Assembly: GCA_937975655.1 (NCBI GenBank)
Contig: CALJTZ010000469.1
Location: forward strand, 1-7,596
Length of the DNA stretch: 7,596 nt
Direction of reading: 5' to 3'
Origin: an uncultured Synechococcus sp.
GTDB lineage: Bacteria; Cyanobacteriota; Cyanobacteriia; PCC-6307; Cyanobiaceae
Shown piece by piece: positions 1-5,769 of the stretch. Each line of letters opens with the position of its first letter. Positions within the stretch are counted from its first letter, which is position 1. The notes under the pieces were generated by a model that worked only from the letters and a program-made list of their open reading frames with translations, was not told the origin of the DNA and ran no database searches. A program made the position numbers and the translations under genes.

Positions 1-1683
1 GGTCATCGTGAGCAGGTGGGGCTGAAGCCCCTTATCCAGTAGCCGATTGCGCTGGGCCACACCGAAGCGGTGCTGCTCGTCCACCACCACCAGACCCAGG
101 CGGGCGAACTGCACCGGATCCTCCAGCAGGGCGTGGGTACCCACGAGCATCTTGAGGTTGCCCTGGGCCAGGTCTGCCAGCAGCTCCCGCCGCCGCCGGG
201 CTGGCGTGGATCCCGTGAGCAGGGCGCAGGTGACATGCAGCTGCGGCAGCCACTCACACAGCTTCTGGTAGTGCTGCTCCGCCAGCACCTCGGTGGGGGC
301 CATCAGCGCTCCCTGACAGCCCGCATCGATGGCGGTGAGGAGTGAGGCGATGGCCACCACGGTTTTGCCGCTGCCCACGTCCCCCTGCACCAGGCGGGCC
401 ATGGGCTGCTCGCCCGCCAGATCCGATCGGATCTCGGCCAGAACCCGCTGCTGTGCCCCGGTGAGGGGGAATGGCAGCAGGTCCAGAAAATCGGCCACCA
501 GGCTGCTGGAGCCAGGGGCGGTGGGCAGGGCCAGCGGGGGTGCCGGCCGGGTGGTGAGCTCCCGGCGACGCTGCAGCAGGCCCAGCTGCAGCAGCAGGAA
601 TTCGTCAAACACCAGCCGCCGCCGTGCCGCGCTGAGGGAGTCCTGATTTCGGGGCTGATGGATCTGGGCTAGGGCCAGGGGCAGGGCCATCAGGCCCTCC
701 AGCTCCAGCAGCGCTGGCGGCAGGTGATCGCCCCAATCCAGGGCCGCCATCACCACCGGCTCCACGGCGGACCGCACCTTCTCGGCGCTGAGGCCCTCAG
801 TGAGTCCGTACACCGGCAACAAGCGGCCGATGTCCCGGCTCTGCAGGGGAGCGTTGGGGCTCTCCAGCACCTCCATCAGGGGGTCCTGAAACACCGGTCC
901 GTAGGGCGTTTCCTTCACCAGGCCACTCACCGCCACGGTGGCGCCCGGGGGATACAGACGCTGCTGCCCCTTCAACCAGCCAGGCGAACTGAACCGCTTG
1001 CCAGCAAAGAACTTCGACACGCGGAGCCTGCCTGTTACATCCTGCAGCTGCAGCTCCAGGATCGAGAGATTGGGATTCCGCGGACTGGTGAAGCTGTTGG
1101 TGCGGCGCACGGTGGCCACGATCGTGGCAGTGCTGCCAGGTACCAGCGCCGCAATCCGCACGAGATTGGCGTAGTCGAGGTAGTCGCGCGGGTAGTAGCG
1201 CAGCAGATCTGCCGCCACAAACAGACCCAGCACGGCAAATTTCTCGGCCGTCTTCGGACCCACCCCCCGGATCTGCCCCAGGGGGGTGTCCGGTTGGATG
1301 CGCTGAACAACGGCCGGGGTCTGAACCAACCGCAACCGCGGGGGTGCCACCGGCAACACAGGCTGCTGGGAGCGGTGCAGCTCGTGCAAGAGCTGCCGAC
1401 TGCGTCGGACCAGAGTCTGGCGCCTGCCCAGGCTCTGCTCGGGGTAGGCATCAAAGGCCCCGGCTAGCTCCACCAGGGCCTGGCCCTGGGGTGGGTTGAC
1501 GCTCCCGGGATGCTGACGCAACTCCCGCGCCAGAAAGGCATGAAAGCGCTCGCGCCGCCCCTGGAGATTCTCAAAACCGCGGTCGGCCTCCAGCTGCAGG
1601 GCCTGCTGCAAGGGGCGCAGCCAGGCCTCCAGCGCTAGGGCCGGTCCGCCGGGTTCTGGGGTTGGGCACTGTCCTGCAACCAC
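1..1683 (-). CDS. recG: ATP-dependent DNA helicase RecG (3' end cut off by window edge)
   Basis: RecG is a monomeric superfamily 2 helicase that remodels stalled replication forks and branch-migrates Holliday junctions. The frame is open for 561 codons down to base 1. A helical N-terminal extension (about residues 1-130), known from cyanobacterial and plant RecG, is followed by the wedge/OB-fold region that opens with GVGPKTAEKF near residue 135. The helicase core carries Walker A GDVGSGKT (434-441), motif Ia-like APTEVLAEQH and the DExH box DEQH (535-538). The sequence stops at LLTMT, the beginning of motif III (TATPIPRTL in the family), so roughly the last third is missing. I chose the GTG at 1683 because a GGAG lies 5 bases upstream; further upstream the frame is open but unlike a protein. 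It overlaps the end of the preceding gene by 49 bases. Family call is very secure; the exact start is less so. No internal frameshift seen. Confidence 0.96.
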   Translation of the reverse strand, partial: MVAGQCPTPEPGGPALALEAWLRPLQQALQLEADRGFENLQGRRERFHAFLARELRQHPGSVNPPQGQALVELAGAFDAYPEQSLGRRQTLVRRSRQLLHELHRSQQPVLPVAPPRLRLVQTPAVVQRIQPDTPLGQIRGVGPKTAEKFAVLGLFVAADLLRYYPRDYLDYANLVRIAALVPGSTATIVATVRRTNSFTSPRNPNLSILELQLQDVTGRLRVSKFFAGKRFSSPGWLKGQQRLYPPGATVAVSGLVKETPYGPVFQDPLMEVLESPNAPLQSRDIGRLLPVYGLTEGLSAEKVRSAVEPVVMAALDWGDHLPPALLELEGLMALPLALAQIHQPRNQDSLSAARRRLVFDEFLLLQLGLLQRRRELTTRPAPPLALPTAPGSSSLVADFLDLLPFPLTGAQQRVLAEIRSDLAGEQPMARLVQGDVGSGKTVVAIASLLTAIDAGCQGALMAPTEVLAEQHYQKLCEWLPQLHVTCALLTGSTPARRRRELLADLAQGNLKMLVGTHALLEDPVQFARLGLVVVDEQHRFGVAQRNRLLDKGLQPHLLTMT

Positions 1684-2840
1684 TGCTGCTCCGCCTCGAG
1701 GGCCGAAACCCGGCGCTGCCAGTAGCGGTAGCGCTCGGCCATTGTGCGCAATTGGCGCCGGCGTTGCTCGAGCCGCTTGCGACAGGTGCGCAATTTCGGT
1801 TGCTGAAATTCCAGATCGCCGCTGCGCACCAACAGCGACAGCACTTCCGCTGGAGCCGTGCCGGAGGCCGCTGCCGGGATGGGCAGGGGCAGGCGCAGCA
1901 GGTTCATGGGGGCTGGCAGCACCTCCACCTGGCCCTGGAGCACCGCATCCAGCAAGTTCAGGGGCAGCAATCCCTGAGCTAGGCCGGAGCGCATCAGTTC
2001 CACGTTCACGGCGTGGGAGAGGTTGCGCAGACGGCGGCTGAGGGCCTGGTCCAGGTGAGCCCACCAGCGCAGCTGCAGCAGCGGATCGCGGGGGAGCTGG
2101 GTGCCGGTCACGGCCTGGTCGTTGGCGGGGAGTTCGGGCTGCACCGCCAGCGCCAGTGGCAGGGATGCCTCCGCCAATCCCGGAGGTCGTTCCGGCGTGT
2201 CGGGGGCGGCGGGCCTGGGCTCCTGGCCCAGGCCCTCAGCGGCCATGGCAAACAGCGATTGCAGCAGCTCCAGCTCCTCGCCCCTTGGCGGGTTGGGAGG
2301 GGTGTCCTCGCGGTCGGGGGGTGTGCGGTTCACCCCGGCCAGGCCAGGCAATCCGGCCTCAAACAGATCAGCGGAGAGGGGCAGATCCAAGCCAAGGGTG
2401 ATGGAACCCTGGGGGGCGGCTGGCTCAGAAGCCATGGCTGAAGCAGGGTCCGGGGGCTCGGGGTCTTGATCCGCCACGAGGGCATCGATCAGGCGCTGCC
2501 GCTGGCCACGCTGACGCTGCTGCTCACGGCGCTGCTGCTGCGCCGCAAGCCCCATCAGTTGCTCCACGGTGAGCAGGGTGCAGCAACGCTGCACCAGACC
2601 CTGAAGGCGCTGCTGCAGGGCCATGCGGCGTTCGCCGGACAGCTGCCCATAGCGCTCTGGTACCACCTGGGTAGCCAGATGAAAACAGGCCTGCTGCACG
2701 GCATGCAGCAGGCCCTCACGGAGCACCTGGAGGTAGAGAGCCAGCTCGCGATACAGACCGGGCGCCAACTGCTCCTGCCGCTCCAGCAGCAGGGCGAGCT
2801 GACGATTGGCCTCAATCAGGGGGCTGGCGTTGGGATCCAA
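1635..2840 (-). CDS. Uncharacterised 401-residue protein between tsf and recG
   Basis: I do not recognise a named family. The protein has three parts. Residues 1-125 are mostly helical and end in a Q/R-rich stretch (about 99-118). Residues 126-250 are rich in Pro, Ala, Glu and Asp and look like a disordered linker. Residues 251-401 are helical again, with a very basic, coiled-coil-like segment at about 349-390 (RKRLEQRRRQLRT...). No signal peptide or membrane span is evident, so a cytoplasmic location is likely. The start is a TTG at 2840, 8 bases after the tsf stop, with no ribosome-binding motif; no ATG lies near, and the first in-frame methionine is at residue 73. The C-terminal coding region overlaps the recG start. 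Codon use and frame are clean over the whole length, so I regard it as a real gene. Tight packing suggests co-transcription with tsf and recG; its function cannot be read from the sequence. Confidence 0.82.
   Translation of the reverse strand: MDPNASPLIEANRQLALLLERQEQLAPGLYRELALYLQVLREGLLHAVQQACFHLATQVVPERYGQLSGERRMALQQRLQGLVQRCCTLLTVEQLMGLAAQQQRREQQRQRGQRQRLIDALVADQDPEPPDPASAMASEPAAPQGSITLGLDLPLSADLFEAGLPGLAGVNRTPPDREDTPPNPPRGEELELLQSLFAMAAEGLGQEPRPAAPDTPERPPGLAEASLPLALAVQPELPANDQAVTGTQLPRDPLLQLRWWAHLDQALSRRLRNLSHAVNVELMRSGLAQGLLPLNLLDAVLQGQVEVLPAPMNLLRLPLPIPAAASGTAPAEVLSLLVRSGDLEFQQPKLRTCRKRLEQRRRQLRTMAERYRYWQRRVSALEAEQQWLQDSAQPQNPADRP
1689..1692 (-). promoter_or_regulatory. Shine-Dalgarno-like GGAG before recG
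   Basis: GGAG on the minus strand ends 5 bases before the GTG at 1683 and lies inside the coding sequence of the preceding gene. It is the only well-placed ribosome-binding motif I found before any start in the window, and it is the main reason for choosing this recG start. It would support re-initiation by ribosomes finishing the upstream gene. Confidence 0.4.
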
Positions 2841-2848
2841 GGCCAGGA

Positions 2849-3505
2849 TCAGGCCGCCTGCATGGCAGCCACTTCAGCGGCGAAGTCCAGCTTCTCCACT
2901 TCAATGCCTTCACCCAGGTTGAAACGCACGAAGCGACGCACCTGGATGTTCTCACCCACCTTGCCAGCCACCTGCTTCACCATCTCACCCACAGTGATGG
3001 AGGTGTCCTTGATGAAGGCCTGATCCATCAGAGCCAGTTCCTTGAGGCGCTTGCCGATGCGGCCCTCAACGATCTTCACCTTCATCTGGTCAGGCTTGCC
3101 GGCCAGATCGTCACGACCCATCTCGATGGATTTCTCACGCTCGGAGACATCGGCGGGGATATCCGCGACGTTCACAAACTCGACACCGGGGCAGGCGGCG
3201 ATCTGCATGGCCACGTTGCGGAGCAGCTCCTGGAACACCTCGCCGCGGGCGACGAAGTCGGTCTCGCAGTTCACTTCCACCAGCACACCCACGCGGGCGC
3301 CGGTGTGGATGTAGCTGCCGATGGCACCTTCAGCGGCCGTACGCCCGGACTTCTTCTCGGCAGTGGCGATGCCCTTCTGGCGCAGCCACTCAACGGCTTT
3401 GTCGGCATCGCCGGCGCACTCTGCGAGGGCCTTCTTGCAATCCATCATGCCTGCGCCGGTCTTGTCGCGCAGTTCTTTAACGAGCTTGGCGGAAATCTCA
3501 GCCAT
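2849..3505 (-). CDS. tsf: Translation elongation factor Ts, short form
   Basis: EF-Ts is the nucleotide-exchange factor that releases GDP from EF-Tu in the cytoplasm. The 218-residue product has the N-terminal UBA-like module with LRDKTGAGMMDCKKAL (12-27), then the core with the EF-Tu-contacting signature TDFVAR (83-88 region), and ends with the conserved VRRFVRFNLGEG (189-200). At 218 residues it is much shorter than E. coli EF-Ts (about 280) and lacks the coiled-coil dimerisation insertion, as in other cyanobacteria and Thermus. The ATG at 3505 gives the canonical MAEISAKLVK start; no Shine-Dalgarno motif precedes it. It lies 110 bases downstream of rpsB, the usual partner, and behind a strong hairpin terminator with only about 42 bases left for any promoter. 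It is therefore probably expressed mostly by read-through from rpsB. Confidence 0.98.
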   Translation of the reverse strand: MAEISAKLVKELRDKTGAGMMDCKKALAECAGDADKAVEWLRQKGIATAEKKSGRTAAEGAIGSYIHTGARVGVLVEVNCETDFVARGEVFQELLRNVAMQIAACPGVEFVNVADIPADVSEREKSIEMGRDDLAGKPDQMKVKIVEGRIGKRLKELALMDQAFIKDTSITVGEMVKQVAGKVGENIQVRRFVRFNLGEGIEVEKLDFAAEVAAMQAA

Positions 3506-3547
3506 GGGTGGAGTGGGGGATCGGTTGGAGCGGGTTCAAACGGAATC

Positions 3548-3579
3548 AAAAAGGTGGAGCTCCCCCGTAGGGAAGCTCC
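3548..3579 (-). terminator. Intrinsic terminator/attenuator between rpsB and tsf
   Basis: On the minus strand a 10-bp stem (3570-3579 pairing with 3556-3565) closes a TACG loop and is followed by ACC and five T residues (3552-3548). One of the ten pairs is G-U in the minus-strand RNA but would be C-A in plus-strand RNA, and the T run is only on the minus strand, so it acts on rpsB transcripts. The loop is of the very stable C(UNCG)G type. It lies 36 bases after the rpsB stop. Because tsf follows at once, partial termination that lowers tsf and downstream expression is more likely than a full stop. Confidence 0.85.
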
Positions 3580-3615
3580 AGAGGACCCAGAAGGGGTGCG
3601 GCATCACGCCGCAGA

Positions 3616-4338
3616 TCAGCCCTCTTCCTCGTCGTAACCACCGCGCTGGTCGTTAGCGCCATGGCGACCTTCGTTGATGGCATCGGCCAGGCGACCCAGC
3701 ACCAGCTGCACCGAACGCACGGCGTCGTCGTTGCAGGGGATGGGCACGTCGCAGAGGTCGGGATCGCAGTTGGTATCCAGCATCGACACCAGGGGGATAT
3801 CGAGCTTGCGGGCCTCGAGCACGGCGTTGGTTTCGCGGCGCTGGTCCACCAGCACCACCACGTCGGGCAGGCGACGCATGTTCTTCAGGCCGCCCAGGTA
3901 CTTCTGCAGGCGCTCCAGTTCCCGGCGCAGCACTGCGGCTTCCTTCTTGGGACGCATGGCGATGGCACCGGAGCTCTCCATGCGCTCCAGGTCCTTGAGG
4001 CGGTCGATGCGGGCGCGCATCGTGGTCCAGTTGGTGAGCATGCCGCCCAGCCAGCGCTGGTTCACATAGGAGGCACCGCAACGGGTGGCTTCCTGGGCAA
4101 TCACCTCGGAGGCCTGCTTCTTGGTGCCCACGAACAGGAAGCGCTTGCCGCTGCGAGCGGCACTGCGGGTCCACTTGTAGGCGTTGTTCATGCAGACGGC
4201 GGTCTGCACGAGGTCAATGATGTGAACACCGTTGCGCGCGCAGTAGATGTAGCGCGACATCTTCGGGTTCCAGCGGCGGGTTTGGTGCCCGAAGTGGGCA
4301 CCCGCCTCCATCATTTCGGCGAGGGTAACGACAGCCAT
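3616..4338 (-). CDS. rpsB: 30S ribosomal protein S2
   Basis: S2 is a primary structural protein of the small ribosomal subunit, bound on its back near h26 and the helical domain around S1 in many bacteria. The 240-residue product matches the bacterial length. Diagnostic segments are EAGAHFGHQTRRWNPKM (11-27), FVGTKKQA (69-76), the S2 signature RWLGGMLTNW (95-104), DTNCDP (188-193) and IPCNDDA (200-206); the tail ends in acidic YDEEEG. The ATG at 4338 (MAVVTLAEMM) is the family start. The frame stays open 18 codons further upstream to a TTG, but that extension is Gly/Pro-rich and unlike S2. There is no Shine-Dalgarno motif at the usual distance. The gene is followed by tsf, the nearly universal partner, with an attenuator-like hairpin between. 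A 157-base leader separates it from the glycosyltransferase upstream. Confidence 0.98.
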   Translation of the reverse strand: MAVVTLAEMMEAGAHFGHQTRRWNPKMSRYIYCARNGVHIIDLVQTAVCMNNAYKWTRSAARSGKRFLFVGTKKQASEVIAQEATRCGASYVNQRWLGGMLTNWTTMRARIDRLKDLERMESSGAIAMRPKKEAAVLRRELERLQKYLGGLKNMRRLPDVVVLVDQRRETNAVLEARKLDIPLVSMLDTNCDPDLCDVPIPCNDDAVRSVQLVLGRLADAINEGRHGANDQRGGYDEEEG

Positions 4339-4386
4339 GGTTTGAGGGGTTTCGGGTTCGCCTCCACCTGCCAGGGATCCGGAGCA

Positions 4387-4413
4387 AGCCAAGGCAGAGA
4401 AGGTGCCGAGGCT
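4387..4413 (-). promoter_or_regulatory. Hairpin in rpsB leader
   Basis: On the minus strand AGCC-TC-GGCA, a seven-base loop CCTTCTC, then TGCC-TT-GGCT form eight pairs with a 2x2 internal pyrimidine mismatch, about 50-75 bases before the rpsB start. There is no T run behind it, so it is not a terminator. It could be part of an S2-responsive leader, or chance in GC-rich DNA. Confidence 0.3.
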
Positions 4414-4466
4414 GGTGTCGCTCAGATCACCCGAAACACGCAGGTGTGCGGAGTGAATGTGGACCC

Positions 4467-4487
4467 AGGCACCCTACCAAAGGGCCT
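4467..4487 (-). terminator. Possible weak terminator hairpin after the glycosyltransferase
   Basis: The minus-strand sequence folds as AGGC ... GCCT with a T bulge and an inner CCT/GGG stem over a short loop, starting 9 bases after the stop of the glycosyltransferase. It has no T tract, so classic intrinsic termination is doubtful. It also overlaps the TAGGGT box proposed as the rpsB -10 element. Confidence 0.2.
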
Positions 4488-4495
4488 GCAGTCAC

Positions 4496-5427
4496 TCAGG
4501 CCAGGCCCTCTGCCCGGGCTTCGGCGAACAGGGCCCGCACGCCGATGCGGTTGAGCGGTAGGCGGAGCAGCTCCATGGCCAATCCGGCTTTGCCGTGGCG
4601 GATCAACCAGGCCAACAGGGGCCGCAGGCTGCGCTCGTTCACCAGGCCGCCCAGGGTGAGCAGTTCCCAGAGCAGCCGGTGCAGCACGGTGAACTGAATG
4701 ATGAAACGCACCCTGCGGGTGGGGTGCTTCCGGTAGAACACGAGGCCCATCTTGGCCCGCTCACCCTCCACCTGGATCAGGCGTGGCACCTGCTCCAGGC
4801 TCAGGGCAGGGTGCCAGTGGTACCCCACGGCCTCAGGGCAGCGCACCAGCACCACCCCCATGCGCCGCAGACGCTCACCGAGCTCCAGGTCTTCCCAGCC
4901 GTAGAGCCGGAAGCGGGTGTCGAACAGTCCACTGGCCTCCAACACCTGCCGGTCGATCGCCACATTGCCGGTGGCGAAATAGGCCCAGGAGAGATCGCGG
5001 AGCTTGTGGGGCTCGCTGGTGGGGTTCTCAAAATTGGCGGTATTGATCACCGCGCCGTAGGTGAAGCTGAGGCGGTTGCCGGCCTGCTGCCACTGCCGCT
5101 CAAGGCACGGGCATGGCTGAGCAGAAACGTCTCCGTCACCACCAGATCGCTGTCGATGAACACGATCACGTCACCGTTGGCGTGCTCCACGCCGCGGTTG
5201 CGGCCCGCCGCCGGGCCGCCGTGGTCCTGCTGGATCAAGCGCACATGGGGATAGCGAGGGGCTTCCCGCTGCAACCAGGCCACGGTGTCATCGGTGGAAC
5301 CGTCGTCCACCACCACCACCTCATAGCCAGCGATGCAGGCCTCCAGGCGCTGCTGTTCCAGGGCCCTCAGGCACTTCTCGAGGATCGGCCTGCGGTTGTA
5401 GGTGGGAATGACGACGCTGAAAAACAT
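4496..5427 (-). pseudogene. Family 2 (GT-A) glycosyltransferase, frameshifted
   Basis: The product would transfer a sugar from a nucleotide-sugar donor to a surface glycan or similar acceptor; the substrate cannot be told. Reading from ATG 5427, MFFSVVIPTYNR opens a GT-A fold with DDGS (41-44) and the metal-binding DSD (92-94). After ARALSG (to about residue 111) the frame runs into unrelated residues and stops at 5047. The family sequence resumes one frame away as WQQAGNRLSFTYGAVINT and continues to the GWEDLEL acceptor/catalytic motif (about 177-183) and a basic C-terminal helix region, ending at 4498-4496. Restoring one base near 5095-5097 gives a continuous 310-residue protein. The span of 932 bases is one short of 311 codons. 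Either the gene is inactivated or the base is a sequencing error; no slippery heptamer suggests programmed frameshifting. No Shine-Dalgarno motif precedes the start, and a terminator stands 43 bases upstream. Confidence 0.85.
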
Positions 5428-5469
5428 GGCCAGGTCGACGGGGGAGGGAGGAGAGGCGAGGGAGGTCAC

Positions 5470-5493
5470 AAAAAAGGGACCCCGCAGGATCCC
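5470..5493 (-). terminator. Intrinsic terminator after the small basic gene
   Basis: On the minus strand GGGATCC (5493-5487), a TGCG loop and GGGTCCC (5482-5476) form a 7-bp stem with one T-G pair, directly followed by six T residues (5475-5470). The loop is of the stable C(UNCG)G type. It begins about 30 bases after the stop of the small gene and ends 42 bases before the glycosyltransferase start, which leaves little room for a separate promoter for that gene. Confidence 0.9.
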
Positions 5494-5523
5494 CAAGACT
5501 GAACCAACACCCGGGGGAGCTGA

Positions 5524-5679
5524 TCAGTCGGCAGCGCCACCATTGTTGGCAGTACCGGTGACGCCGTTGCCAGCGCCTTCGCCACGGCCGTCATTGCGCA
5601 GCTTGCGCTTCTTGAACTTGCGGGCGTAGGCGCGATTGCGCTCTTGCTTTTCCTTCTTGAGGTTGCGGCGCTTGGCCAT
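5524..5679 (-). CDS. Small, strongly basic conserved-looking protein (51 residues)
   Basis: The product starts MAKRRNLKKEKQERNRAYAR and has 16 Lys/Arg and 3 acidic residues in its first 32 positions, followed by a flexible Gly/Asn/Ala/Thr tail (33-51) that ends in Asp. Such composition fits a protein bound to RNA, ribosome or nucleoid; I recognise it only as similar in style to short conserved cyanobacterial hypothetical proteins and cannot name a function. Support for it being real: ATG start, a clean stop, a textbook terminator 30 bases downstream, and a possible TAGGGT -10 box about 30 bases upstream, so it looks like a single-gene transcription unit. It sits 90 bases after devA. No Shine-Dalgarno motif is seen. 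Confidence 0.8.
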   Translation of the reverse strand: MAKRRNLKKEKQERNRAYARKFKKRKLRNDGRGEGAGNGVTGTANNGGAAD

Positions 5680-5709
5680 AGCGGCGGCGAAAGATCTGGG
5701 AGAACCACC

Positions 5710-5715
5710 ACCCTA
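5710..5715 (-). promoter_or_regulatory. Possible -10 box for the small basic gene
   Basis: TAGGGT on the minus strand, 30 bases before the ATG at 5679, would give a leader of roughly 24 bases. No good -35 hexamer stands 17 bases upstream. The same TAGGGTG occurs in the rpsB leader (4476-4470), the other place in the window where a promoter is expected. Weak evidence, since it rests on one hexamer and position. Confidence 0.3.
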
Positions 5716-5769
5716 CTGAATGGTGTGCAGCTCATGGGGTGAGTCAGACCTGTGCAAGCGCCATGGGCG

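Larger units (their letters stand above)
4339..4495 (-). promoter_or_regulatory. rpsB: rpsB leader / promoter region
   Basis: This 157-base gap without coding content should hold the rpsB promoter and a structured 5' leader. Visible items: a TAGGGT box (4476-4471) that could act as a -10 element with no convincing -35; a hairpin at 4387-4413 with AGCC/GGCT and GGCA/TGCC stems around a UC/UU internal loop; and an orphan GGAGG (4365-4361) 22 bases before the ATG, too far to serve as a normal ribosome-binding site. Autoregulation of rpsB by S2 through its leader is known in E. coli; whether this leader does the same is inference. Confidence 0.4.

Noticed and set aside
724..1467. Open frame of 247 codons on the plus strand
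   Set aside because: It is antisense to recG, which is continuous here; the His/Gln-rich product shows no domain.
4339..4392. 18-codon N-terminal extension of rpsB
   Set aside because: It would start at TTG, is Gly/Pro-rich, and S2 proteins begin at the MAVVTLAEMM-type start.
3661..4554. Long open frame (297 codons) on the plus strand
   Set aside because: It lies antisense to rpsB and its leader, is His/Gly/Ala/Val-rich with no family features, and arises from codon bias of GC-rich coding sequence.
5047..5170. Programmed frameshift in the glycosyltransferase
   Set aside because: No slippery heptamer or downstream pseudoknot is visible and this enzyme family is not known to use one.
5428..5496. 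N-terminal extension of the glycosyltransferase
   Set aside because: It would run through the terminator hairpin; the GT-A fold begins directly at MFFSVVIPTYNR.
5680..5769. Terminator after devA
   Set aside because: Only a 4-bp CGCC/GGCG stem without a T run is present in the gap, not enough to call.
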